From Ekhidna sp. (GTDB taxonomy: Bacteria; Bacteroidota; Bacteroidia; Cytophagales; Cyclobacteriaceae): a stretch of 6,202 nt of DNA. A model generated the notes under the pieces. That model did no database searches. It was not told the origin of the DNA and saw only the letters and a list, made by a program, of their open reading frames with translations. How positions within the stretch are numbered: position 1 is the stretch's first letter; each line of letters begins with the position of its first letter. Shown piece after piece: positions 1-5,915 of the stretch. The position numbers and the translations under genes were made by a program. Location of the stretch: contig JABSPG010000257.1 of the NCBI GenBank assembly GCA_013214445.1, positions 1 to 6,202 of the forward strand, in the 5' to 3' direction.

Positions 1-825
1 GTCATAGACTTCTTTGAGCCACTTGTTAGACTGGACTTTCTTAGCATTCAATAGGGCATCTTGCAACAGATTTTCAGCCTCATCCAGCCGATTTAAAAGA
101 ATGGCCAGATCAGCCAGGTTTATGTAATTTCTAGCAATCCCATCTAAGTCTTCAATTTCAAGACTAACCTTCAAAGACCGATTCAGATAGATTTTGGCGC
201 TATCATACTCCTTTGTTTGTGTTTTCAGAATACCATACTCAAAACCATTACGACGGTGGATCAATGTTGCTCTTCCAAGAAAATCGTATGCTGCACTAAA
301 GTCTCTCTTTCTGATAAAAACGGTAGCCACTTTAGTATAAGTGGTCGCTGCTCTATCCTTTGCATTTAGCATCTCGAAAAGCTTCAGCGCTTCAAAGTAG
401 TACTCCAAAGCAAGATCATTATCTAGTCGGTCCGAGTATATTAAACCGATATTCATCAAGCAATTAGCTTCCCCTAAAGTGTCCTTGAGAGATTTGTATA
501 GTGATAAACCATCAAGAAGGTACCCCAATCCTTTATCATAACTACCTCTGGCCCAATGTGCCACACCAATCACCCTGTTTGAAAACGCCAGTCCCAAAGT
601 ATCATCTATCACTTCTGACAAAGCTTTCGCTTGCTGACCGTATATAATGGATTGTACTGGGTTAATGATCCAATTTTCAAAACCAAGCTCATTTAACAGC
701 TCCACCTTTCTCACATCTTCATAAGCATGATTGAACAGCTCATACTTTAGACTGTCAAGTCGATCACTCGCTACGCAAAAAATGGAGCTAAACCCAAAGA
801 CTATAAATCCCAACAGACGAATCAT
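1..825 (-). CDS. Exported tetratricopeptide-repeat (TPR) protein, N-terminal 275 residues, cut by left window edge
   Basis: The minus-strand frame is open from an ATG at 825-823 to the window edge without a stop, so the C-terminus is missing. Residues 1-19 form a signal peptide (MIRLL, a hydrophobic core, then CVAS), so the repeats should sit outside the cytoplasm. Helical TPR pairs follow at roughly 78-112, 117-151, 156-190 and 229-262, with recognisable cores such as NIGLIY (125-130), YFEALKLF (143-150) and LDEAENLLQDAL (247-258). A repeat at about 196-222 is shorter than the others. In Bacteroidota such N-terminal TPR blocks often precede a membrane helix and a histidine kinase or a DNA-binding domain; that part is not visible, so no signalling function can be assigned. 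An in-frame ATG at 873-871 also exists, but it would put 16 residues before the signal peptide. The 825 start has AAGGA immediately before it and gives a clean signal sequence. Confidence 0.85.
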   Translation of the reverse strand, partial: MIRLLGFIVFGFSSIFCVASDRLDSLKYELFNHAYEDVRKVELLNELGFENWIINPVQSIIYGQQAKALSEVIDDTLGLAFSNRVIGVAHWARGSYDKGLGYLLDGLSLYKSLKDTLGEANCLMNIGLIYSDRLDNDLALEYYFEALKLFEMLNAKDRAATTYTKVATVFIRKRDFSAAYDFLGRATLIHRRNGFEYGILKTQTKEYDSAKIYLNRSLKVSLEIEDLDGIARNYINLADLAILLNRLDEAENLLQDALLNAKKVQSNKWLKEVYD

Positions 826-925
826 TCCTTCAAATTTGAGAGGCAAAAACTGAAATACAAAATGGCATGACATGATCTACTCATTTCTACTATCTTCGAA
901 ACAAATCAGTTAAAACCATACCCTT
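826..925. promoter_or_regulatory. Divergent intergenic region between the TPR gene and the M24 peptidase gene
   Basis: These 100 bp separate two genes read in opposite directions, so both promoters are expected here. On the plus strand TATCTTCG (891-898) matches the Bacteroidota -7 consensus TAnnTTTG at all but one defined position and lies 27 nt before the peptidase ATG. No TTG is seen at the expected -33 distance. No convincing element was found for the minus-strand gene. There is no Shine-Dalgarno sequence before the 926 start; the leader is A-rich, as is usual in this phylum. Assignment as a promoter region rests mainly on gene arrangement. Confidence 0.35.
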
Positions 926-2284
926 ATGAGGACTACCACATTTATCGCAGCACTTTTCATTGCCTACTTAACACAGGCTCAGAACCCTTACCATCCCAAA
1001 GTTCTTTCAATGAGAGAACGAGCAGAAGTCATTGATACCTGGCTAAAAGAGCGGGTAGAAACAGTGCTTCCTGAAATCATGAGAAGAGCAGAAATAGATA
1101 TGTGGATCGTAATTGCAAGAGAGTACAATGAAGACCCCATAATCAAAACCTTATTACCAGCCACTTGGCAATCTGCGAGGCGAACCACTATGCTGATCGC
1201 GTATGATCCAGGAGATGGGAAACCACTTGAAACATTTGGAATGTCAAGGTATAACACTGGCGACCTGTTCAAAACAATTTGGAATAAGGAGGAACAACCA
1301 GATCAGTGGAAGGCACTAGCGGAGATGATCAAGGAGAAAAATCCCAAAAAAATCGGTATCAATAAGTCGGTAAACTTCGCCCTGGCGGATGGTCTTGCAT
1401 CAACACACTACGATCAGCTAATGGAAGTATTGCCAAAAAATCTCCAGTCAAGAGTGGTAAATGCTGAAGATGTTGCTATTGGTTGGCTAGAAGCCAGAAC
1501 CGATAGCGAGATGGTAGTATATCAAAATATTGTTAGACTAGCTCATCAAATCATTGCAGAAGGCTTCTCAGAGAAGGTGATCCAACCAGGAATCAGTAGC
1601 ACCAATGACGTTGTATGGTGGTACAGAGATCGAATAAGAGAGCTTGGCTTCACCGCCTGGTTCCACCCTACTGTATCCATTCAACGAAAAGATCCAGAAT
1701 CAAATGAGCACAAAAGGTCATTTTCAGAGCGACCAGCACAAGAAATCATTCAACCTGGAGACCTACTGCACGTTGATTTTGGAATCACATACCTTAGGTT
1801 AAATACAGACACTCAGCAGCATGCGTATGTACTCAAACCATATGAGGAAGATGTACCTTCCTTTTTGAAGGAAGCATTTAAAAAAGGAAACAGAGTACAA
1901 GATATTTTGACGTCTAATTTCAAAACTGGAAGATCTGGAAATGAAATCTTGAAAGCTACGCTAGATCAATGCAAGGGAGAAAATTTAAAAGGTGTGATCT
2001 ACACACATCCCATAGGTTTCCATGGGCATGGAGCAGGTCCTACTATTGGATTATGGGATCAACAAGATGGAGTCCTTGGAAAAGGGGATTATCCACTCTA
2101 TGCTAATACCGCATACTCAATTGAGCTAAACACCGGCGTTTATCTCGAGGAGTGGGAAAAAGAAATTCGCATCATGCTAGAAGAAGATGCTTACTTTGAT
2201 GGTGAACAAGTAAGATACATTGATGGAAGGCAGATGGAAATCATGACAGTCCCTCGAAAACTTCATCCAAATTCTAGGAATTAA
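926..2284 (+). CDS. Secreted M24-family metallopeptidase (Xaa-Pro aminopeptidase-like)
   Basis: The 452-residue product begins with a signal peptide (residues 1-18, cleavage likely after TQA), so it should act in the periplasm or outside the cell. Residues about 30-190 form the N-terminal creatinase-like domain and about 195-440 the pita-bread catalytic domain of family M24. The five metal-ligand positions are recognisable: D284 in HVDFG, D295 in NTDTQQ, H368 in FHGHGAGP, E400 in YSIELN, and E419 (or adjacent E420) in IRIMLEED. H247 in WFHPTV fits the conserved substrate-binding histidine. All ligands are present, so an active di-metal enzyme is likely. M24 aminopeptidase P-like enzymes remove an N-terminal residue preceding proline; the exact substrate cannot be read here, and a prolidase or other M24 activity is possible. 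It is the first gene of a likely two-gene unit with the small secreted protein that follows 5 nt later. Confidence 0.93.
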   Translation: MRTTTFIAALFIAYLTQAQNPYHPKVLSMRERAEVIDTWLKERVETVLPEIMRRAEIDMWIVIAREYNEDPIIKTLLPATWQSARRTTMLIAYDPGDGKPLETFGMSRYNTGDLFKTIWNKEEQPDQWKALAEMIKEKNPKKIGINKSVNFALADGLASTHYDQLMEVLPKNLQSRVVNAEDVAIGWLEARTDSEMVVYQNIVRLAHQIIAEGFSEKVIQPGISSTNDVVWWYRDRIRELGFTAWFHPTVSIQRKDPESNEHKRSFSERPAQEIIQPGDLLHVDFGITYLRLNTDTQQHAYVLKPYEEDVPSFLKEAFKKGNRVQDILTSNFKTGRSGNEILKATLDQCKGENLKGVIYTHPIGFHGHGAGPTIGLWDQQDGVLGKGDYPLYANTAYSIELNTGVYLEEWEKEIRIMLEEDAYFDGEQVRYIDGRQMEIMTVPRKLHPNSRN

Positions 2285-2289
2285 GCGCA

Positions 2290-2781
2290 ATGAAACCGAT
2301 CATTTGCCTTGTCGTCTGCCTGCTTTCATCTGGAATTAAAGCTCAGACGAATCCATTAGCTGCATTTGACAACTTAGTAAACAGCACGTGGATATCAGAA
2401 GGAAAGCAATTAGGAGGTCATGAAGGAAAAACCGAAAAGCAATTTTCATTGGGGTTGGACGGAAAGTTAATCAAGGTAATTACTTACACAACCGATCCTC
2501 AGACCCTCGCCTTTGGATTACGAAATGAAGGAGTACGCTTTTTCAACAAAGAAAAAAGCGAGATTGAGTTTTACGAGTTTGACAAGCTAGGTGGCGTAAC
2601 AAAAGGCTCGGTGAAAATTGAAGGAAAAAGCATTCACTATGAATACGAATACGGGGAGTATCTGCTAAGGGATAGTTGGATCTACATTTCAAAGGATGAA
2701 TACACATTCAGGGTTTGTTCTATAAAGGACGGTGAATGTGATCAGATCTATCATGAAGCCGTTTTTGTTAGAAGGGATTAG
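2290..2781 (+). CDS. Small secreted protein of unknown function, probably beta-rich
   Basis: This 163-residue protein starts with a signal peptide (1-18, MKPIICLVV core, cleavage after IKA). The mature part is rich in alternating hydrophobic and polar residues with many Gly turns, for example EFYEFDKLGGVTKGSVKI at 93-110 and IHYEYEYGEYL at 115-125, which suggests a beta-barrel or beta-sandwich. The opening FDNLVNSTWISEG and overall size recall lipocalin-like or DUF1579-like proteins, but I do not recognise the family with certainty. Two cysteines close to each other (C143 and C150, in CSIKDGEC) could form a disulfide after export. The start follows the peptidase stop by 5 nt and AGGAA at 2276-2280 lies 9 nt before the ATG as a plausible ribosome-binding site, so the two genes are probably co-transcribed. 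A role as partner or accessory of the peptidase is only a guess from this linkage. Confidence 0.85.
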   Translation: MKPIICLVVCLLSSGIKAQTNPLAAFDNLVNSTWISEGKQLGGHEGKTEKQFSLGLDGKLIKVITYTTDPQTLAFGLRNEGVRFFNKEKSEIEFYEFDKLGGVTKGSVKIEGKSIHYEYEYGEYLLRDSWIYISKDEYTFRVCSIKDGECDQIYHEAVFVRRD

Positions 2782-2802
2782 GTGACACCCTCATCCCTTC
2801 TA
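2769..2802. terminator. Stem-loop between convergent genes, probable bidirectional terminator
   Basis: TAGAAGGGAT (2769-2778) and ATCCCTTCTA (2793-2802) pair perfectly over 10 bp. The 14-nt loop itself contains GGT-GAC-ACC (2781-2789), which can form a small inner stem. The left arm covers the last codons of the small secreted protein gene and its stop codon starts in the loop. The hairpin lies 12 nt from the stop of the convergent gene. The downstream U tract is poor in both directions (AGTTTAAC on plus, ACAAAAAC on minus), so it is not a textbook intrinsic terminator, although its place between convergent genes fits termination or 3'-end protection. Confidence 0.6.
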
Positions 2803-2814
2803 GTTTAACTGATC

Positions 2815-3222
2815 TTACATAGCAGTCAAAATCACTCCCATCAAGGTTAGAAGAACGACGAAATAGAAAGCATTTATAAACCAAAGTCTTAAAGTTGCTC
2901 TGGAAAATAGTGCATTTACTCCCATCGCTGCAGCTATGAAAAATAAGCCTATGTGGAAGCCATAGGCAGCCCCTTGCCCAATGGAAGGATCTGAATCACC
3001 ATGTCCCAAGAAAAGCGCAAACTGGAGCGCAATGATGAATTCTAAGACAAAGGCAAGACCATAAATTTTAGCCATGTTTGCCTCTTTTAGAGAATCCTCC
3101 GTAAAGCCCATCTCAGACATCCAAGCTTTCCCGAAAATAGGTCCGTACCAGAGTCCTCCTACAACGAAAGCAGAAACGGTAGCAACTAGTACCGCCAACC
3201 AATTAATAGATGAAAAATCCAT
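2815..3222 (-). CDS. DUF1761-type small integral membrane protein
   Basis: The 135-residue product has four predicted membrane helices, at about 7-30, 52-74, 83-105 and 111-133, with short loops. The N-terminal helix and following loop carry the pattern GGLWYGPIFGKAWM (22-35), followed by a short amphipathic stretch (SEMGFTEDSLKEAN). This order (an aromatic-rich WYGP..F...W motif after the first helix, four helices, about 130-140 residues) is that of the DUF1761 family. The biochemical function of the family is unknown to me. A small acidic loop (HGDSDPS, 74-80) lies between helices 2 and 3. It is monocistronic on the minus strand: the convergent gene ends 33 nt away and the upstream side is intergenic. 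No Shine-Dalgarno sequence is seen before the ATG at 3222-3220; the leader is A/T-rich. Confidence 0.85.
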   Translation of the reverse strand: MDFSSINWLAVLVATVSAFVVGGLWYGPIFGKAWMSEMGFTEDSLKEANMAKIYGLAFVLEFIIALQFALFLGHGDSDPSIGQGAAYGFHIGLFFIAAAMGVNALFSRATLRLWFINAFYFVVLLTLMGVILTAM

Positions 3223-3248
3223 AGTTTAAGTAGTTTGATTAGAATGGT

Positions 3249-3256
3249 TAAATATA
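3249..3256 (-). promoter_or_regulatory. Possible -7 promoter element for the DUF1761 gene
   Basis: Read on the minus strand the sequence is TATATTTA, which matches the Bacteroidota -7 consensus TAnnTTTG except at the last base. It lies 26 nt before the ATG of the membrane-protein gene, which would give a leader of about 20 nt. No clear TTG is found at the usual -33 distance, so this is a weak call. Confidence 0.3.
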
Positions 3257-3390
3257 ACTAGCAATAAAACAGCATCCAGTGGTTTACCCTTATTCTACAA
3301 AATGCTGTCTTTGGAAACTCAAGAGACAATTCTAGGAGAAGTAAAAAAGAACAGCTACATCATCTGTTTTTAACAATTCAGCAGTTAACA

Positions 3391-3424
3391 TTGCGCTAAC
3401 ACTATGGTAATGTACTTACCTTTA
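3391..3424 (+). promoter_or_regulatory. Possible promoter with an overlapping dyad, upstream of the 37-residue ORF
   Basis: TTG at 3391-3393 and TACCTTTA at 3417-3424 resemble the Bacteroidota -33 and -7 elements (TTG and TAnnTTTG, one mismatch), with a 23-nt spacer at the long end of what is tolerated. An inverted repeat GGTAA-TGTAC-TTACC (3406-3420) overlaps the -7 region and could be an operator. Transcription would begin near 3430 and include the small ORF at 3459 in about a 30-nt leader. The match is imperfect and could arise by chance in A/T-rich DNA. Confidence 0.3.
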
Positions 3425-3458
3425 ACGATTGAAAGTAGAAGTCACCAGTAGAGTCCCC

Positions 3459-3572
3459 GTGAAAAAGCGTTTCTTCAGAGCCAGTAACCTAATTCTTACG
3501 ATTGAGGTCCTTGTATTCTTAGCTTTTTTGGGATTCATCATCTTGAACAATATTTTTCATTTTGTAGGCTGA
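3459..3572 (+). CDS. Candidate 37-residue single-pass membrane protein
   Basis: A GTG-started frame reads a basic N-terminus (VKKRFFRASN; first residue Met if used as start), one hydrophobic segment at about residues 11-33 (LILTIEVLVFLAFLGF and onward) and a short tail NIFHFVG before TGA at 3570-3572. The basic side followed by a membrane helix predicts an N-in, C-out topology. One acidic residue (E16) lies inside the helix. The frame is open back to a TAA at 3423-3425, with a TTG at 3429 as the only other possible start. No strong ribosome-binding site precedes the GTG. It is not recognised as any known family. The clean architecture and the promoter-like sequence ahead favour a real small gene; the short length and non-ATG start argue for caution. 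It ends 51 nt before the helicase start and could be co-transcribed with it. Confidence 0.4.
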   Translation: MKKRFFRASNLILTIEVLVFLAFLGFIILNNIFHFVG

Positions 3573-3611
3573 TTCAAGCCTTGCCAAAAACTAAATCTTG
3601 CCTAAATCAAA

Positions 3612-3619
3612 TAGATTTG
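3612..3619 (+). promoter_or_regulatory. Exact TAnnTTTG -7 element directly before the helicase gene
   Basis: TAGATTTG matches the Bacteroidota -7 consensus at every defined position and ends 4 nt before the helicase ATG at 3624. If used, transcription would start at or next to the start codon, giving a leaderless or nearly leaderless mRNA. No TTG is present about 20 nt upstream (the nearest are at 3598 and 3581, too close and too far), which weakens the call. No Shine-Dalgarno sequence is seen before this ATG, consistent with either a leaderless message or the usual A/T-rich leader. Confidence 0.35.
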
Positions 3620-3623
3620 CCGA

Positions 3624-5891
3624 ATGGCAGAAGCGCAGGTAGATTATCTTGATCAGTTAAATCCCCCCCAGAGAGAAGGTGTTGTAAATGTAGAAGGCCC
3701 ATGCATGATTATTGCCGGAGCTGGATCCGGTAAAACACGTGTTTTGACTTACCGGATTGCTCATCTAATGCGAGCTCACAATGTAGATGCTTTCAACATC
3801 ATGGCGCTCACTTTTACAAACAAAGCTGCCAGAGAAATGCAGAATCGGATTGAGCAAATGGTCGGTAATGAGGCAAAAAACCTCTATATGGGGACCTTTC
3901 ACTCCGTTTTTGCAAGAATCCTAAGATCAGAAGCTGGAAAAATTGGTTACCCCAGCAACTTCACCATTTACGACACGGATGATTCAAAGACACTGATTAA
4001 ACTAATCGTAAAGGAGTTTAATCTTGATGATAAAGTATACAAACCCAACATAGTATACAATCGAATCTCTGGAGCCAAGAATCGCCTGGTCTCATGGAGA
4101 GAGTATATGAATAATCCGATCTATCTGGAGGATGACACCCAAAATATGCGTCCTGAGATGGGTAGAATCTACAGAGCATATTCAGAACGCTGTTTTGCTG
4201 CGGATGCAATGGACTTTGACGATCTTCTATTCAACACCAACATACTTTTCCAGGAGCATCCTGATGTGCTAAACAAGTATCAACAGCGGTTTCACTACAT
4301 CATGATTGATGAGTTTCAGGACACCAATATATCTCAGTACCTCATTGCGAAGAGACTCGCCGCGGTAAGACAGAATATATGTGTGGTTGGAGACGATGCG
4401 CAAAGTATCTATGCGTTTAGAGGTGCTGATATCCAGAACATTCTAAATTTCGAAAGAGACTATCCAGATCTAAAAACGATCCGATTAGAGCAGAATTACC
4501 GATCCACAAAGACCATTGTGAATGCGGCTAACACCGTAATTGGAAAAAATACTGCGCAGCTAAAAAAGAACGTATGGACAGATAACACAGATGGTGACCT
4601 CATAGAGCTGATCAAGGCGACTTCAGATAATGAAGAAGGAAAACTGGTAGCATCTGCAATCTTTGAAACAAAGATGCAAAACCACTGTTCTGACAAGTCT
4701 TTTGCAGTACTCTACAGAACAAACAGTCAATCCAGGGCTATAGAAGAAGCGCTTAGAAGGAATAACATCAAATATCGAATTGTTGGTGGTGTCTCTTTCT
4801 ACCAGCGAAAAGAAATCAAAGATCTCCTCGCCTACTTCCGATATGTCGTCAATCCCAACGATGAGGCTGCAATGCGTAGGATTATCAATCTTCCTAAACG
4901 AGGCATAGGACCTGGCACCATTGATAAGATGGTAGTAGCTGCCAACGAAGAAGGAAAGACACTCTGGGAAATCATGGAAAGAGCGACCTCCTATGTAGGA
5001 GGACGAGGTGGCACACAAGTTGAAAATTTCGTGACCTTGATAAAGTCCTTCAGACTTACCGATGAAAAGAAAGATGCTTATGATACTGCTGCTCAAATAG
5101 CCAAAACATCCGGCCTCCTGAAAGAACTATATGAGGATAAGACTATAGAGGGTATGAGCCGCTATGAAAACACGCAGGAGTTGCTAAATGCCATCAAGGA
5201 ATTTACGGACGATTCAGAAAGAGAAGATAAGAGCCTAGGTGCCTTCTTACAAGATGTTGCTTTGCTTACCGACGAAGATCGAAATAAGAAGAATGACGAT
5301 GCAGTTACTCTAATGACCATACATATGGCAAAAGGATTGGAGTTTCCATATGTATTCATCGTTGGCTTGGAAGAAGAGCTATTCCCCTCGCAAATGATGC
5401 TGAGCAGCAGGGCTGATTTGGAAGAAGAAAGAAGGCTTTTTTATGTGGCGATCACGCGAGCTGAGACAAAGCTCTTCATGAGCTATGCATTGAATAGGTA
5501 TCGCTATGGTCGATTGAAGAACTGTGAGCCTAGCCGATTTTTAGAAGATGTGGATCCAAGATTCATCAAAGTAAATCGCAAGTTCTCTTCCAAAGATCCA
5601 GTTTCTCCTGGAGTCAATTATGTCACCAAGAACTTTGTTTCGAACATTCGAAAGGAAAATTCCACCAAACGATTTGCTGCCAAGGTCAATCATCAACCTA
5701 GCGCAGATTTTGAACCAAGTGACACTTCAAACCTGCAAGAAGGGATGAAAGTAGAACATCCAAAATTTGGGTTTGGTAGCGTCATAAACATAGATGAGCA
5801 GGGATCTAACAAAAAAGCTAAGGTGAATTTTGAAAAAGCTGGAGAAAAGACGCTCCTGCTTTCATTCGCTAAGCTGCGAATACTTGACTAA
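3624..5891 (+). CDS. uvrD: UvrD/PcrA-type ATP-dependent 3'-5' DNA helicase
   Basis: The 755-residue product is a complete superfamily 1A helicase. Motifs in order: Q motif LNPPQREGV (12-20), Walker A AGAGSGKT with K37, motif Ia ALTFTNKAAREM (61-72), Ib GTFHSVFARIL (90-100), Walker B DEFQDT with D229 and E230, motif III GDDAQSIYAFRGA (256-268), motif IV QNYRST with R293, the AVLYRTNSQSR segment (361-371), motif V TIHMAKGLEF (565-574) and motif VI RRLFYVAITRAE with R612. After a polar linker (about 650-705), residues 706-755 (GMKVEHPKFGFGSV to LRIL) form the Tudor-like C-terminal domain that in PcrA and UvrD contacts RNA polymerase. Established roles of the family are nucleotide excision repair, mismatch repair, removal of recombinase filaments and transcription-coupled repair. 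The start is fixed by an in-frame TAG at 3612 and this ATG, with MAEAQVDYLDQLN fitting family N-termini. The FAN1-like gene begins 24 nt after the stop, in the same frame and with no terminator between. Whether it serves as UvrD, PcrA or a paralogue cannot be settled here. Confidence 0.96.
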   Translation: MAEAQVDYLDQLNPPQREGVVNVEGPCMIIAGAGSGKTRVLTYRIAHLMRAHNVDAFNIMALTFTNKAAREMQNRIEQMVGNEAKNLYMGTFHSVFARILRSEAGKIGYPSNFTIYDTDDSKTLIKLIVKEFNLDDKVYKPNIVYNRISGAKNRLVSWREYMNNPIYLEDDTQNMRPEMGRIYRAYSERCFAADAMDFDDLLFNTNILFQEHPDVLNKYQQRFHYIMIDEFQDTNISQYLIAKRLAAVRQNICVVGDDAQSIYAFRGADIQNILNFERDYPDLKTIRLEQNYRSTKTIVNAANTVIGKNTAQLKKNVWTDNTDGDLIELIKATSDNEEGKLVASAIFETKMQNHCSDKSFAVLYRTNSQSRAIEEALRRNNIKYRIVGGVSFYQRKEIKDLLAYFRYVVNPNDEAAMRRIINLPKRGIGPGTIDKMVVAANEEGKTLWEIMERATSYVGGRGGTQVENFVTLIKSFRLTDEKKDAYDTAAQIAKTSGLLKELYEDKTIEGMSRYENTQELLNAIKEFTDDSEREDKSLGAFLQDVALLTDEDRNKKNDDAVTLMTIHMAKGLEFPYVFIVGLEEELFPSQMMLSSRADLEEERRLFYVAITRAETKLFMSYALNRYRYGRLKNCEPSRFLEDVDPRFIKVNRKFSSKDPVSPGVNYVTKNFVSNIRKENSTKRFAAKVNHQPSADFEPSDTSNLQEGMKVEHPKFGFGSVINIDEQGSNKKAKVNFEKAGEKTLLLSFAKLRILD

Positions 5892-5915
5892 TGGGCATCC
5901 AAAAAGCAGCTTGTG

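Larger units (their letters stand above)
3223..3623. other. 400-bp intergenic region between the DUF1761 gene and the helicase gene
   Basis: The left part (3223-3390) holds the probable promoter of the leftward membrane-protein gene and a weak long-loop inverted repeat: ACAGCAT at 3269-3275 with ATGCTGT at 3302-3308, separated by 26 nt. Read leftward, this repeat is followed by TTTATT. No convincing coding sequence was found in 3223-3428 on either strand; the only ATG-started frames are 23 codons or fewer. The right part holds a promoter-like stretch (3391-3424), a candidate 37-codon gene (3459-3572), and a repeat cluster with a -7-like element (3581-3621) just before the helicase. Confidence 0.6.

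Noticed and set aside
871..873. Alternative upstream ATG for the TPR protein
   Set aside because: It would add 16 residues ahead of a well-formed signal peptide and spoil its N-terminal placement; the 825 start is more consistent with export.
988..1272. 94-codon antisense frame within the M24 peptidase gene
   Set aside because: It is opposite the conserved N-terminal domain of the peptidase, has a Ser/Ile-rich composition typical of antisense frames and no recognisable features.
3269..3308. ACAGCAT/ATGCTGT inverted repeat as an intrinsic terminator or small RNA
   Set aside because: The stem is only 7 bp with a 26-nt loop. A TTTATT follows on the leftward strand, but the structure would be weak and there is no gene upstream for it to terminate.
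3302..3373. 23-codon ATG frame in the intergenic region (MLSLETQETILGEVKKNSYIICF)
   Set aside because: It is very short, with no ribosome-binding site or promoter of its own and no recognisable topology. It overlaps the right arm of a weak inverted repeat, and chance is the simpler explanation.
3338..3388. Minus-strand short ATG frame of about 19 codons
   Set aside because: Too short, no start signals, and nothing to distinguish it from random A/T-rich sequence.
4018..5359. Several antisense open frames of 63 to 157 codons inside the helicase gene
   Set aside because: They lie wholly opposite a gene whose helicase motifs are intact end to end. Their products show no signal, domain or compositional sense and are best explained as shadows.
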